Of a stretch of DNA of 64,000 bases, positions 17,525-25,561 are shown one piece after another; the stretch's first letter is position 1, and each line of letters begins with the position of its first letter. The DNA is taken from the NCBI RefSeq assembly GCF_000319305.2, contig NZ_AMWJ02000002.1, positions 868,001 to 932,000 of the forward strand. Direction: 5' to 3'. A model generated the notes under the pieces. That model worked only from the letters and a program-made list of their open reading frames with translations, did no database searches and was not told the DNA's origin. This stretch comes from Pseudomonas bharatica CSV86. Lineage in GTDB: Bacteria; Pseudomonadota; Gammaproteobacteria; Pseudomonadales; Pseudomonadaceae. The translations under genes were made by a program, and so were the position numbers.

Positions 17525-18838
17525 ATGCAGTCCATCTACCTGAACCTCGGTTGCCCCGATCACCCACGCCAGGGCTTCTTCAATATCGACCTGGAGGCCG
17601 CCCATGCCGACTACCAGCTCGATCCGGGTGCTGCCCTGCCCTGGGAGCGCGGCACGGTGCCGGGGATCTACAGCGCGCATCTGCTGGAGCGCCTGAATCG
17701 CAACCAGGGTATCCGCCTGCTGCTCGAATGCCGCCGTGTCCTGCAGCCGGGTGGCGTACTGCGCCTGGTGACCAGCGACCTGCAGGCCCTCGTGGATGAC
17801 TACGTGGCTAATCGGGTTCACCCCGAAACACCCGGTATCGGCCGGGGCGAGCGCTTGAACCGTGCTCTGCGCCAGCACGCCTGGACCTGGGACCGTGACG
17901 ACCTGACCCGTGTCTGCAAGATGGTCGGCCTGGTCCCGGTAGACGGCATCGCTGCGGGCCACAGCAGCGACGCCAACCTGGGCGGCCTGGAAAGCGCAGC
18001 GGCGGGCCAGCTGGTCCTGGAGTTGCGCAAGCCGCAACGCCAGCTCGCCGCCGATGCCGAGCCGCTGGTCAGCATCGTCATGCCGACCTACCGGACCGAG
18101 CATTTGCACCAGGCCCTGGAAAGCGCGCTGAACCAGACCTACCGGAATATCGAAGTCCTGGTCTGCGACGACTGCCCGAGCGACGCCATCGAGACCATCG
18201 TCGCCGACTATGCCCGCTTCGACCCGCGCCTGCGCTATGTGCGCAACCCCGACGCGGGCAAGGACATCGGCCGCCTCAACCATGTGCTGTGCATGCAGCA
18301 GGCCCGCGGCGAGTACATCAAGTTCCTCAACGACGACGACCTCCTGGATATCGAATGCGTCGAGCGCCTGCTCGGGACCTTCCGCGATTACCCGGACATC
18401 ACCCTGGCAACCTCCAAGCGCCAGCGCATCGACGGGTTCGGCGCACCGCTGGCCGATATTCCCGCGACCCAGGCACCGGTGGCTGCCGACTCGATGATCG
18501 AGGGGCTGTCCATGGGCACCGCGTTGATGCTGTCGCAGCTCAACTTCATCGGCGAGCCGAGCACGGTGATGTTCCGCCGCGACGACATGATCGACGTCAC
18601 CCCGGACTTCATGTCGGTGGACCAGCAGCCGATCGCCTGGGCGTCCGACGTGGCGATCTTCCTCAACCTCGCACTGCGCGGCAATACCGTGTATCTGGTG
18701 CGGCCACTGAGCAGCTTCCGCATCCATGGCGAACAGACCCAGGTAGTGTTCGGCGCTGCGGCACAAGGCGAGTCACGCCGCTGCTGGGGCATCATGAAGG
18801 ACTTCTGGACCCGGCATGAATTCGACAAACCCTTGTGA
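17525..18838 (+). CDS. Methyltransferase-like / GT2 glycosyltransferase fusion
   Basis: A 437-residue two-domain protein starting MQSIYLNLGCPDHPRQGFFN. Residues 1-165 resemble a short class I SAM-methyltransferase-like domain (LNLGC, then ECRRVLQPGGVLRLVTSDLQ). Residues about 180-400 are a GT-A glycosyltransferase of family 2: VSIVMPTYRTEHLHQALES, VLVCDDCPSD and the metal-binding FLNDDDLL. A sugar or lipid-linked glycan is the likely target. It heads the plus-strand part of the cassette (glycosyltransferase, aminotransferase, WbqC). Whether the N-terminal half is catalytic is unclear. Confidence 0.85.
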   Translation: MQSIYLNLGCPDHPRQGFFNIDLEAAHADYQLDPGAALPWERGTVPGIYSAHLLERLNRNQGIRLLLECRRVLQPGGVLRLVTSDLQALVDDYVANRVHPETPGIGRGERLNRALRQHAWTWDRDDLTRVCKMVGLVPVDGIAAGHSSDANLGGLESAAAGQLVLELRKPQRQLAADAEPLVSIVMPTYRTEHLHQALESALNQTYRNIEVLVCDDCPSDAIETIVADYARFDPRLRYVRNPDAGKDIGRLNHVLCMQQARGEYIKFLNDDDLLDIECVERLLGTFRDYPDITLATSKRQRIDGFGAPLADIPATQAPVAADSMIEGLSMGTALMLSQLNFIGEPSTVMFRRDDMIDVTPDFMSVDQQPIAWASDVAIFLNLALRGNTVYLVRPLSSFRIHGEQTQVVFGAAAQGESRRCWGIMKDFWTRHEFDKPL

Positions 18839-18893
18839 GCATCAGGTGCAAAGGGGCCCCGATGAAGAGGACGTTCGGAGCGATAGACAGCCC

Positions 18894-20015
18894 ATGAAAA
18901 AGCGCGATCCGATCTTCGTCACCCAACCCGCCCTGCCCGCGCTGGACGACTTCATCCCCTACCTTCGGGAAATCTGGGACAGTCGCATCCTGACCAACGG
19001 CGGCAGCATGCACCAGCGCCTGGAACGCGCGCTGTGCGAATACCTGGGTGTCGCGCATGTGTCGCTGTTCTGCAACGGCACCCAGGCGCTGATCACGGCG
19101 ATCCAGGCGGCAGGCCTGGAAGGCGAAGTGATCACCACGCCCTATTCGTTCGTCGCCACGGCCCATTCGTTGCTGTGGAACAACCTGCGGCCGGTGTTCG
19201 TCGACATCGACCCCGATACCCTGAACCTGGACCCGGCCCGCATCGAAGCAGCGATCACCGCCCGCACCACGGCGATCATGCCGGTGCATTGCTATGGGCA
19301 TCCCTGCGATGTGCGGGCGATCCAGCAGATCGCCGAGCGTCACCGACTGAAAGTGATCTATGACGCAGCCCATGCCTTCGGCGTGCGCGACGAGGCCGGC
19401 AGCCTGCTGCAGCATGGCGATATGGCAGTGCTGAGCTTCCATGCCACCAAGGTGTTCAGCACCTTCGAGGGCGGTGCCATCGTCTGTCGCGACGAGGCGA
19501 CCAAGCGCCACATCGACCAGTTGAAGAACTTCGGCCTGTCCCGCGATGGCAGCACCGTGGAGTTCACCGGCAACAACGGCAAGCTCAGCGAAGTGCACGC
19601 CGCCTTCGGCCTGCTGCAACTGCAAGGGCTCGACCAGGCCCTGGCCAAGCGTCGCCTGATCGACCAGCGCTATCGCCGGGGCCTGGCCGGAGTCCGCGGC
19701 ATCCGGTGCATCGACGGCGTCGGCGAAGCCCTCGGGAATCACGCCTATTTCCCGATCCTGGTCGGCGCGGACTATCCGCTGCAACGCGATCAATTGTTCG
19801 AGCATCTCGCCGCCCACGGCATCAACGGCCGCCGCTATTTCCAGCCGCTGATCAGCAGCCTGCCGATGTACCGCCAGGATCCATCGTCCAGCGCCGACAA
19901 CCTGCCGGTGGCGCACCGGATGGTGGAGCAGGTGATCTGCCTGCCGATCTACCCCGACCTCGACCATGACAGCGTGGACTTCATCATCGAGCTGGTCGCC
20001 GGGGCGGCTGCATGA
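18894..20015 (+). CDS. DegT/DnrJ/EryC1/StrS sugar aminotransferase
   Basis: A 373-residue PLP enzyme. The Schiff-base lysine is in SFHATKVFSTFEGGAIV, a motif typical of the nucleotide-sugar aminotransferases VioA, FdtB and QdtB. GTQALITAIQAAG near residue 60 and YDAAHAFGV near 155 are further family signatures. It should convert a 3- or 4-keto-6-deoxy nucleotide sugar to the amino sugar with glutamate as donor. It overlaps the WbqC gene by 4 bases. No keto-sugar-forming dehydratase (RmlB type) is in the window, so the substrate must come from elsewhere. Confidence 0.9.
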   Translation: MKKRDPIFVTQPALPALDDFIPYLREIWDSRILTNGGSMHQRLERALCEYLGVAHVSLFCNGTQALITAIQAAGLEGEVITTPYSFVATAHSLLWNNLRPVFVDIDPDTLNLDPARIEAAITARTTAIMPVHCYGHPCDVRAIQQIAERHRLKVIYDAAHAFGVRDEAGSLLQHGDMAVLSFHATKVFSTFEGGAIVCRDEATKRHIDQLKNFGLSRDGSTVEFTGNNGKLSEVHAAFGLLQLQGLDQALAKRRLIDQRYRRGLAGVRGIRCIDGVGEALGNHAYFPILVGADYPLQRDQLFEHLAAHGINGRRYFQPLISSLPMYRQDPSSSADNLPVAHRMVEQVICLPIYPDLDHDSVDFIIELVAGAAA

Positions 20016-20713
20016 CCGCATTGGCGATCATGCAGCCGTACCTGTTCCCCTACATCGGCTACTGGCAACTGCTGCAGGCTACGGACCGCTTCGTGGTCTA
20101 CGACGATGTGAACTACATCAATCGCGGCTGGATCAATCGCAACCGCATCCTGATCAATGGCGAACCGGCGCTGTTTACCCTGCCGCTGCTGCAGGCCTCG
20201 CAGAACCGCAGGATCGATGAGATCGACATCGCCCCCGCCGCCCAGTGGCAACGGCGCCTGCTGCGCAGCCTGGAGATGGCCTATCGCAAGGCCCCCTGCT
20301 TCGAAGAAGTGTTTGCCCTGGTGGAGGGAATACTGCGTCATGAGGACCGCAACCTGGCCGGGTTCCTGAGCCACCAGGTGCAGGTACTGGCCCGCTTCAT
20401 GGGTTTGCAGGCGCAGATCGTGCCGAGCAGCAGGTGCTACGGGAACGGCCATCTGGCGGCGCAGGAACGCATCCTCGATATCTGCCGCCAGGAAAACGCG
20501 AGCCGCTACATCAACGCCCAGGGCGGGCGCTCGCTGTACGAGGCGCAGGCTTTCGCAGAACGCGGAATCGAGCTGCGCTTCATCGCCATGCGCGCCCTGC
20601 CCTACCGCCAGCGCAGCGAAGGGTTCACACCTGGCCTGTCGATCATCGATGCGTTGATGGAAGTGGGCCCCGAGGGGATCGGGGCCCATTTGCGGTCGTT
20701 CGACTGCACGTGA
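20012..20713 (+). CDS. WbqC family protein
   Basis: A 233-residue protein matching the WbqC-like family: MQPYLFPYIGYWQLLQATD at the start, VVYDDVNYINRGWINRNRI near residue 28, and YINAQGGRSLYE near 166. The family is found in O-antigen and amino-sugar clusters; a role as an N-acyl or glycine-adding transferase on amino sugars has been suggested but is not generally proven. Coupled by a 4-base overlap to the aminotransferase, which supports action on the amino sugar that enzyme forms. Confidence 0.88.
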   Translation: MTALAIMQPYLFPYIGYWQLLQATDRFVVYDDVNYINRGWINRNRILINGEPALFTLPLLQASQNRRIDEIDIAPAAQWQRRLLRSLEMAYRKAPCFEEVFALVEGILRHEDRNLAGFLSHQVQVLARFMGLQAQIVPSSRCYGNGHLAAQERILDICRQENASRYINAQGGRSLYEAQAFAERGIELRFIAMRALPYRQRSEGFTPGLSIIDALMEVGPEGIGAHLRSFDCT

Positions 20714-20716
20714 GGA

Positions 20717-21445
20717 TCAGGCTTCGCACACCACGTAGATGCTGGCGGTAAGGTCGGGGTACTTCATTCCCAACTGGTAGCAACCCTCGAAGAACGCCTG
20801 GTCGATGATGCCGGCGCGATGCGCTGCATCGAACTGGAAATTGGCCAGCGGCTTGAACAGGATGCCTCCCCGCTGCCCGATGCGGAAACCGGCCTGCCGC
20901 ACCTCGTGCTCGAGGGTATCGAGGCTGTAGGTGCAGCGGTGGCCATGCTTGCGCTCGCCTTCGGTGACCGCCGCGTTGAAGTCGATCAGGCCCATGCCTA
21001 CGGCAATCTGCCGGGATGCCGCATTGGCGTTGGGCACCACGACGAACAGGCGGCCGCCGGGCTTGAGCCATTCACGGACGCGTTTCAGCACCGGCTGCGG
21101 TTCGCTCAGGTGCTCCAGCGTGTGGACCAGGAAGATATTGTCGAAGCGCTGCCCGGGATCGGCCTCTTCGAACCGGCCCAGGATGAACGTCGCCCGCGCA
21201 TCGTTTACGTTCCTGCGAGCGATTTCGATCAGGTCGGACGCGCCTTCGAGCACCGTCACCTCGTCGAAGACCTGCAACAGCTTCCTGGTGAACTCGCCGT
21301 GGTAGCAGCCCATCTCCAGGGCATTGCCGGGACGGAACTGCCCGGCCAGCGCGCGGATCATGTAGTCGCGGTGGATATAGTCGAAATCGTAGGCGTAGCG
21401 CCGGTCTTCGGTGTCCTGGTACTCGGTGTTGAGATCGCGTGACAT
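20717..21445 (-). CDS. Class I SAM-dependent methyltransferase
   Basis: A 242-residue methyltransferase from the ATG at 21445, preceded by CCAGGGCTGAGC that also contains the end of the upstream gene. Motif I is ALEMGCYHGEF near residue 42; FDNIFLVHTLEHLSEPQ, with LKPGGRLFVVVPNA after it, fits the Methyltransf_11/23 pattern. Acceptor unknown; a sugar O- or N-methyl group is plausible. Last gene of the five-gene minus-strand half of the cassette. Confidence 0.88.
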   Translation of the reverse strand: MSRDLNTEYQDTEDRRYAYDFDYIHRDYMIRALAGQFRPGNALEMGCYHGEFTRKLLQVFDEVTVLEGASDLIEIARRNVNDARATFILGRFEEADPGQRFDNIFLVHTLEHLSEPQPVLKRVREWLKPGGRLFVVVPNANAASRQIAVGMGLIDFNAAVTEGERKHGHRCTYSLDTLEHEVRQAGFRIGQRGGILFKPLANFQFDAAHRAGIIDQAFFEGCYQLGMKYPDLTASIYVVCEA

Positions 21446-21447
21446 GC

Positions 21448-22227
21448 TCAGCCCTGGTTGGAGTGGTACATGCGCTTGGCCGGCGGCTGGTACCACTCGT
21501 CCAGCGTGGCGGGAACCCGCGCGTTATAGCCGATGACCTGGCGCAGGCGCTCGTCGAACTCCGGGCCGCGGTCGTAACCCAGGGCCCTTGGATAATCGAA
21601 CTGTTGCTTCATGAACGGCCTGGAGAACATCGGCGTTACCGAGCGACGCAAGTGATCGGTGATATTGCTGCCGCCCGCGTGCCAGACGTTGGAGTTGAAC
21701 ATCAGGATGCTGCCTGCCGGCGCAATGGCCTGCTCGGCGTGGGCCCGGAAGTAGTCGTCGGTCGGTTTGCCCGGCGCTTTGTGCGAGCCGGACAGCATCC
21801 AGGTGGCGCCATTGTCGGCGGTGAAATCATCGAGCATCACCAGGGTGTTGAGCAGCAGCGCGGTTTCCCCCGAATAGGAGCGGATATCCCGGTGCACCCG
21901 CTGCGCGTAGGACTGGCTGTCCCGCGTGTTGATCGCCCCACCGAACGAATTGAGGATGAACTGGCCGCCGAAATAGCGTTCGATGAACGGATAGATCGGA
22001 TAGGCGCGCAGGCAGTCGAGAAAGCTGTCGAACTGCCCGACCAGGTGGTGCACGGTGAAACTGGTGTCCTGGTCGATGCCATTCCTCACCTGGTACTCGC
22101 GGCAGATCGCATAGGCCTTGTGGATGTCCTCGCGCATCTGCTCGACGATGGCCTGCGGGATGGCCCGTTCGAAGATGACCCAGCCCTGCCCGGCCATGCG
22201 CGCGTCGAATTCCTCGATGCTGATCAT
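21448..22227 (-). CDS. Phytanoyl-CoA dioxygenase family protein, copy 1
   Basis: A 259-residue Fe(II)/2-oxoglutarate oxygenase starting MISIEEFDARMAGQGW. The metal triad is visible as VHRDIRSYSG (His-x-Asp) and NVWHAGGSN (distal His), and the Arg in DHLRRSVTPMF would bind 2-oxoglutarate. Members act on lipids, natural products and, in glycan clusters, perhaps sugars or acyl groups. It lies 8 bases downstream of the TylF-like gene. A second relative stands in the same cassette at 24713. Confidence 0.87.
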   Translation of the reverse strand: MISIEEFDARMAGQGWVIFERAIPQAIVEQMREDIHKAYAICREYQVRNGIDQDTSFTVHHLVGQFDSFLDCLRAYPIYPFIERYFGGQFILNSFGGAINTRDSQSYAQRVHRDIRSYSGETALLLNTLVMLDDFTADNGATWMLSGSHKAPGKPTDDYFRAHAEQAIAPAGSILMFNSNVWHAGGSNITDHLRRSVTPMFSRPFMKQQFDYPRALGYDRGPEFDERLRQVIGYNARVPATLDEWYQPPAKRMYHSNQG

Positions 22228-22235
22228 GGCGGCTC

Positions 22236-23015
22236 CTACTTGATGGTGACGATGCACTTGGAGGGGTACAGCTCGCACTTCTCCAGGCTGTACTCGTGGG
22301 GCTGGAATACCTCCTTGAACGCCAGCGCCTCGCCCGGCGATTCCGCCCAGGTCAGCTCGTCCATCAGCAGCACGCTGCCGCTGACCAGATGCGGCCTGAC
22401 CGCCTTGAGCGCCGCCAGGGTCGGCTCGTACAGGCCCATGTCGAAGTAGGCGAACGCGACGATGGCCGAAGCGTTGGCCGTGAAATACTCGGGCGCGGTC
22501 TGGCAAACGTCACCCGCCACCAGTTGATGGATGCCGCGCTTGTGGCCAAGGACATTGTTGCCCTCGTGCACCTCCAGCAGTTCGGCAAGATGATCCTTGT
22601 AGCTGGCCTGGGTCGAATAGGAGTTCTCGACCCATACGCCGCTTTCCTGGCGATCCTTTTCGCCCGGCGCGGAATAGCCTTCGAAGGTATCGAAACCGAC
22701 GATCCGCCGTTGCTTGTTGAACGGCTCGTACATGGCGCGCAGGTTCTCCAGCAGGACCAGGTTATGGCCATACCAGGTGCCGAATTCGCAGATGATTCCG
22801 GGAATGTGCTTGAAGCGCTTGTACAGGTCGCTGAGGACGATGAACTTCACCAGCACCGAGCTGCGGGTATACAGGCCGATATTGAACAGCAGGTCGTCAT
22901 CCGACAGCGGGCTGTTCAGGTACAGGTCGCGCAACCTGTCGCGGAACGCGTATTGCAGGTCCGAGGCGGTGGACTCCAGCTTGTAGACATCATCCTGGAT
23001 CTTTTCGTTACTCAT
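22236..23015 (-). CDS. TylF/MycF-like class I methyltransferase
   Basis: About 259 residues from the ATG at 23015, chosen because GGAG lies 5 bases upstream; an ATG at 23018 and a GTG at 23021 are in frame just before it. The sequence GIICEFGTWYGHNLVLLENL (motif I) and VGFDTFEGYSAPGEKD match the TylF family, whose founders O-methylate deoxysugars. FAYFDMGLYEPTLAAL and LLMDELTW follow, with the Asp residues that hold Mg2+ in MycF. The start overlaps the end of the propeller gene. A sugar O-methyltransferase is the best guess. Confidence 0.85.
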   Translation of the reverse strand: MSNEKIQDDVYKLESTASDLQYAFRDRLRDLYLNSPLSDDDLLFNIGLYTRSSVLVKFIVLSDLYKRFKHIPGIICEFGTWYGHNLVLLENLRAMYEPFNKQRRIVGFDTFEGYSAPGEKDRQESGVWVENSYSTQASYKDHLAELLEVHEGNNVLGHKRGIHQLVAGDVCQTAPEYFTANASAIVAFAYFDMGLYEPTLAALKAVRPHLVSGSVLLMDELTWAESPGEALAFKEVFQPHEYSLEKCELYPSKCIVTIK

Positions 23016-23931
23016 CATCACTCCACTGGGCCAGGCCGAAGCCGCTGGTCCCGAACCGGTTGCCGTTGTACAGCATGTATTTTTGCCCGCCGCTCTCGAA
23101 GATGAACGGGTAGCAGGTCATCTGCGAGTCCCAGCCCTCGACGGATGGCGGGATGCCCTCGTCATCGAAGCGGGTCCAGGTCCGGCCGTCGACGGACTCG
23201 GCGTAGCGGATGCGGTAGGACCCGGCGCCGTCGCGATAGTCCTCGGAGGCGCGGGAGCAGAACCACATCTTGAACAGGCCATCCTCGCGGATCACGCACG
23301 GACGCGAGAACGCCTCGGTGGGGAAGCGCGATTCCAGGCACTGCTCGGGGAAGCGGGTGTATTGGTAGCCGTCCTCGGATTCGGCGTACTTGATCACGTA
23401 GAGCGGCTCGTACTTGCCGTTCACCTCCAGCCAGCGGGTGCCGGAGACGTACCACATTTTCCACAGGCCCTCGTCGAACAGCACCGTCGGGGTGACTGCC
23501 AGGTATGGCTCGGTGGCGGTGCGGTCCATGATCGGACCTTCGAAAAGCTTGCGGAAACTCAGGCCATCATCGTCCGAGACGGCCACGCCCATGGCGTTGT
23601 GGTAAGGCACGGTAAGCCGCTGGTTCCAGCCACTGTAGTAGAGGTAGGTGCGACCGTCGCGCTTCAGCGCATAGCTGGGCATCACGCCCTCGTCGTCGAA
23701 GGTGCCGGGCACCCCGAAGCCCAGACACGGCTCGCGATGGCGGGCGACCACCCGCAGCGGGTCGTGCCGGTCCAGGTCCACCGCATAGCAGAGGCTCTTG
23801 CCCTGGGCATTGCGGGTAGAGACGAACACCCGCACTACATCGTCGAGTACCAGGCTGGTGGGTACCTGAGCGTGGGAGCCGACCCAGTCGCTGTCCGGGT
23901 CGAAGATTCTGCCGAGTTTTTTCCAGGCCAT
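23008..23931 (-). CDS. Five-bladed beta-propeller glycosidase-like protein
   Basis: A 307-residue protein made of repeated blades, each with a Trp/Tyr-rich strand: YLYYSGWNQ, WKMWYVSGTRW, FKMWFCSRA and YMLYNGNRFG. The spacing matches the GH43/GH32/GH62-like propeller fold, including many sugar-cluster proteins of unknown activity. There is no signal peptide, so it is cytoplasmic, unlike most secreted glycosidases. Acidic residues that could be catalytic (FDDEGVMPS, TATEPYLAVTP) are present but not assigned. Lies between the acyltransferase and TylF-like genes. Confidence 0.75.
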   Translation of the reverse strand: MAWKKLGRIFDPDSDWVGSHAQVPTSLVLDDVVRVFVSTRNAQGKSLCYAVDLDRHDPLRVVARHREPCLGFGVPGTFDDEGVMPSYALKRDGRTYLYYSGWNQRLTVPYHNAMGVAVSDDDGLSFRKLFEGPIMDRTATEPYLAVTPTVLFDEGLWKMWYVSGTRWLEVNGKYEPLYVIKYAESEDGYQYTRFPEQCLESRFPTEAFSRPCVIREDGLFKMWFCSRASEDYRDGAGSYRIRYAESVDGRTWTRFDDEGIPPSVEGWDSQMTCYPFIFESGGQKYMLYNGNRFGTSGFGLAQWSDDE

Positions 23932-23938
23932 GTTCTAC

Positions 23939-24595
23939 CTAAAAATCCAGGTCCTGGCTGCTCTTCACGGCACGCGCGGGTGCGCCGATGTAGAGCTGCC
24001 AGGGTTGAGTGTTTTTCGAAATCAGCGCACCCATCGCCACGCAGGTGCCTTCGGCGATGGTGCAGTCGTTGGTGATGGTCGAATTGACCCCGAGCCAGGC
24101 GTAAGGCTCCACCACGCAATGACCGGACAGGACCACGTGGGAGGTAAAGAACACGTGGTCGCGAATCTCGCCATGATGACCGATATGGTTGCCGCTCCAC
24201 AGCACCACGTTATTGCCGATGGTGGTGAAGGGCTGCAGGGTGTTGTCTTCGAGAATGAAGCAGTTCTCGCCGATCGGGTTGTCGTTCACCGTGGCATTCG
24301 GGCTGACATAGGAGATGAAGTCGTAGCCCTTGTCCTTGCCTTGCAGGTAGACGGACTCGCGCAGGCGATTCATCCGGCGCCCGGTCATCGGTGCGAACAG
24401 CTTGTACCCGCTGCTGGGAAAGTACTCGTGGAGCGATTCGAAAGGCACCACCGGCAGCCCTTCGAACCGTTTCGACTCGGGGATAAAGCGCTCATGCACG
24501 GTGAAGGCGACGACCTCCACGGTCGGGTCCTTCTTCAGGTAGTAATGCGCCAGTTGCGCAGTATCCAGAATTCCGAAAATGACAACTTTCTGCAT
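23939..24595 (-). CDS. NeuD/PglD-like sugar acyltransferase
   Basis: A 218-residue protein starting MQKVVIFGILD. The N-terminal Rossmann-like region of about 85 residues is followed by a left-handed beta-helix of hexapeptide repeats (TVNDNPIGENCFILED, IGNNVVLWSGNHIG). GNHIGHHG holds the likely catalytic His. PglD and NeuD acetylate amino sugars or sialic acid with acetyl-CoA, so with the nearby aminotransferase an N-acylated amino sugar is a reasonable product. First gene of the minus-strand run, divergent from the second PhyH gene. Confidence 0.87.
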   Translation of the reverse strand: MQKVVIFGILDTAQLAHYYLKKDPTVEVVAFTVHERFIPESKRFEGLPVVPFESLHEYFPSSGYKLFAPMTGRRMNRLRESVYLQGKDKGYDFISYVSPNATVNDNPIGENCFILEDNTLQPFTTIGNNVVLWSGNHIGHHGEIRDHVFFTSHVVLSGHCVVEPYAWLGVNSTITNDCTIAEGTCVAMGALISKNTQPWQLYIGAPARAVKSSQDLDF

Positions 24596-24712
24596 CGTGA
24601 CGTCCCGCGGGTACAAAAGTGAGTCAGGTCAAACCGACGTGAAAGAAGCGCTGTGTATACTGCCGGCCACGATAGCACTGTCGCTGGCACAACGAAAAAG
24701 GACACCGGGAAG

Positions 24713-25561
24713 ATGGGCAGGATTCTTGATCACGATCAAATCCGTTTTTACCAGGACAACGGTTATCTGATCGTCGAGGATATTTTCGATGCGCGACACC
24801 TCGACGAAACCCTCGAGCATTTCAACCTGTCCTTCGCCCAGCAACTCCAGCGCCTCGGGCTGCCCGTCGCCACAGGGCCGCTGGTGGACGCCCTGCACGA
24901 CAACATGGCCAGCCTGCTCGGCGCCAGCATCCCGCTCTATCTCGCCACGCTGCGCATGTGCTCCAAGCTCCATGGCGTGTATCGCCTGATGACCGAGGAG
25001 CGCCTGCGCCAGGCCTGCGCCGACCTGGGCATCGCCACCCCGCTGTTCCAGACCACCCCGGTGCTGCACCTGATGTCCAGGCGCCTGGTGATCCCGGGCG
25101 GTTATCAGGGCTTCGATGTGCATCAGGACTGGACTTCCGTCCAGGGCAGCCTCGACACCATCACCACCTGGATTCCCTTCATGGCGATCGACGAACGGTT
25201 GTTCACCATGGAAGTGGTACCCGGGAGTCATCTGCTCGGCCTGCTCGGCGGCAACCAGGAACAGCATGTGCTGCGCGTGGATCCCCGGCACTACAGCGAG
25301 GACAGCTTCGTTCCTGTCTGTGTCGGCAAGGGCGGCGTTTGCTTGATGTCGAACTTCACCATTCATCGATCTTCGCGCGAGGGCGACGAGCGCATGCGCC
25401 TCTCGATCAGCGGTCGCTACGAGAACGCCAGCGAACCGACCTTCATCGCGCGGGAATATCCATTCACCCAGCACAAGTCGATGCAGCGCGGCTTCATCAC
25501 CGAAAACTTCCCCAGCGTCGAACAGGTACGCCGGACCTACGCCCGGAGCACCGAGCAATGA
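24713..25561 (+). CDS. Phytanoyl-CoA dioxygenase family protein, copy 2
   Basis: A 282-residue Fe(II)/2-oxoglutarate oxygenase from the ATG at 24713 (MGRILDHDQIRFYQDNGYLI). FDVHQDWTSVQGS gives the His-x-Asp ligands, FTIHRSSREGDERMRLSIS the distal His and the cosubstrate Arg. It is not a close copy of the enzyme at 21448, so the two probably have separate substrates. Overlaps the SGNH-like gene by 4 bases. Confidence 0.86.
   Translation: MGRILDHDQIRFYQDNGYLIVEDIFDARHLDETLEHFNLSFAQQLQRLGLPVATGPLVDALHDNMASLLGASIPLYLATLRMCSKLHGVYRLMTEERLRQACADLGIATPLFQTTPVLHLMSRRLVIPGGYQGFDVHQDWTSVQGSLDTITTWIPFMAIDERLFTMEVVPGSHLLGLLGGNQEQHVLRVDPRHYSEDSFVPVCVGKGGVCLMSNFTIHRSSREGDERMRLSISGRYENASEPTFIAREYPFTQHKSMQRGFITENFPSVEQVRRTYARSTEQ

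Noticed and set aside
17432..20021. Long minus-strand frames of 444 and 409 residues across the glycan cassette
   Set aside because: Both are antisense to the GT fusion and aminotransferase genes, which have clear motifs; no ribosome sites or domains were found in them.
24958..25557. Upstream extension of the SGNH-like frame to 479 residues
   Set aside because: The first 200 residues are a Pro/Arg-rich shadow of the PhyH gene; coding-like sequence starts at MSDSNPFPALIEYF.
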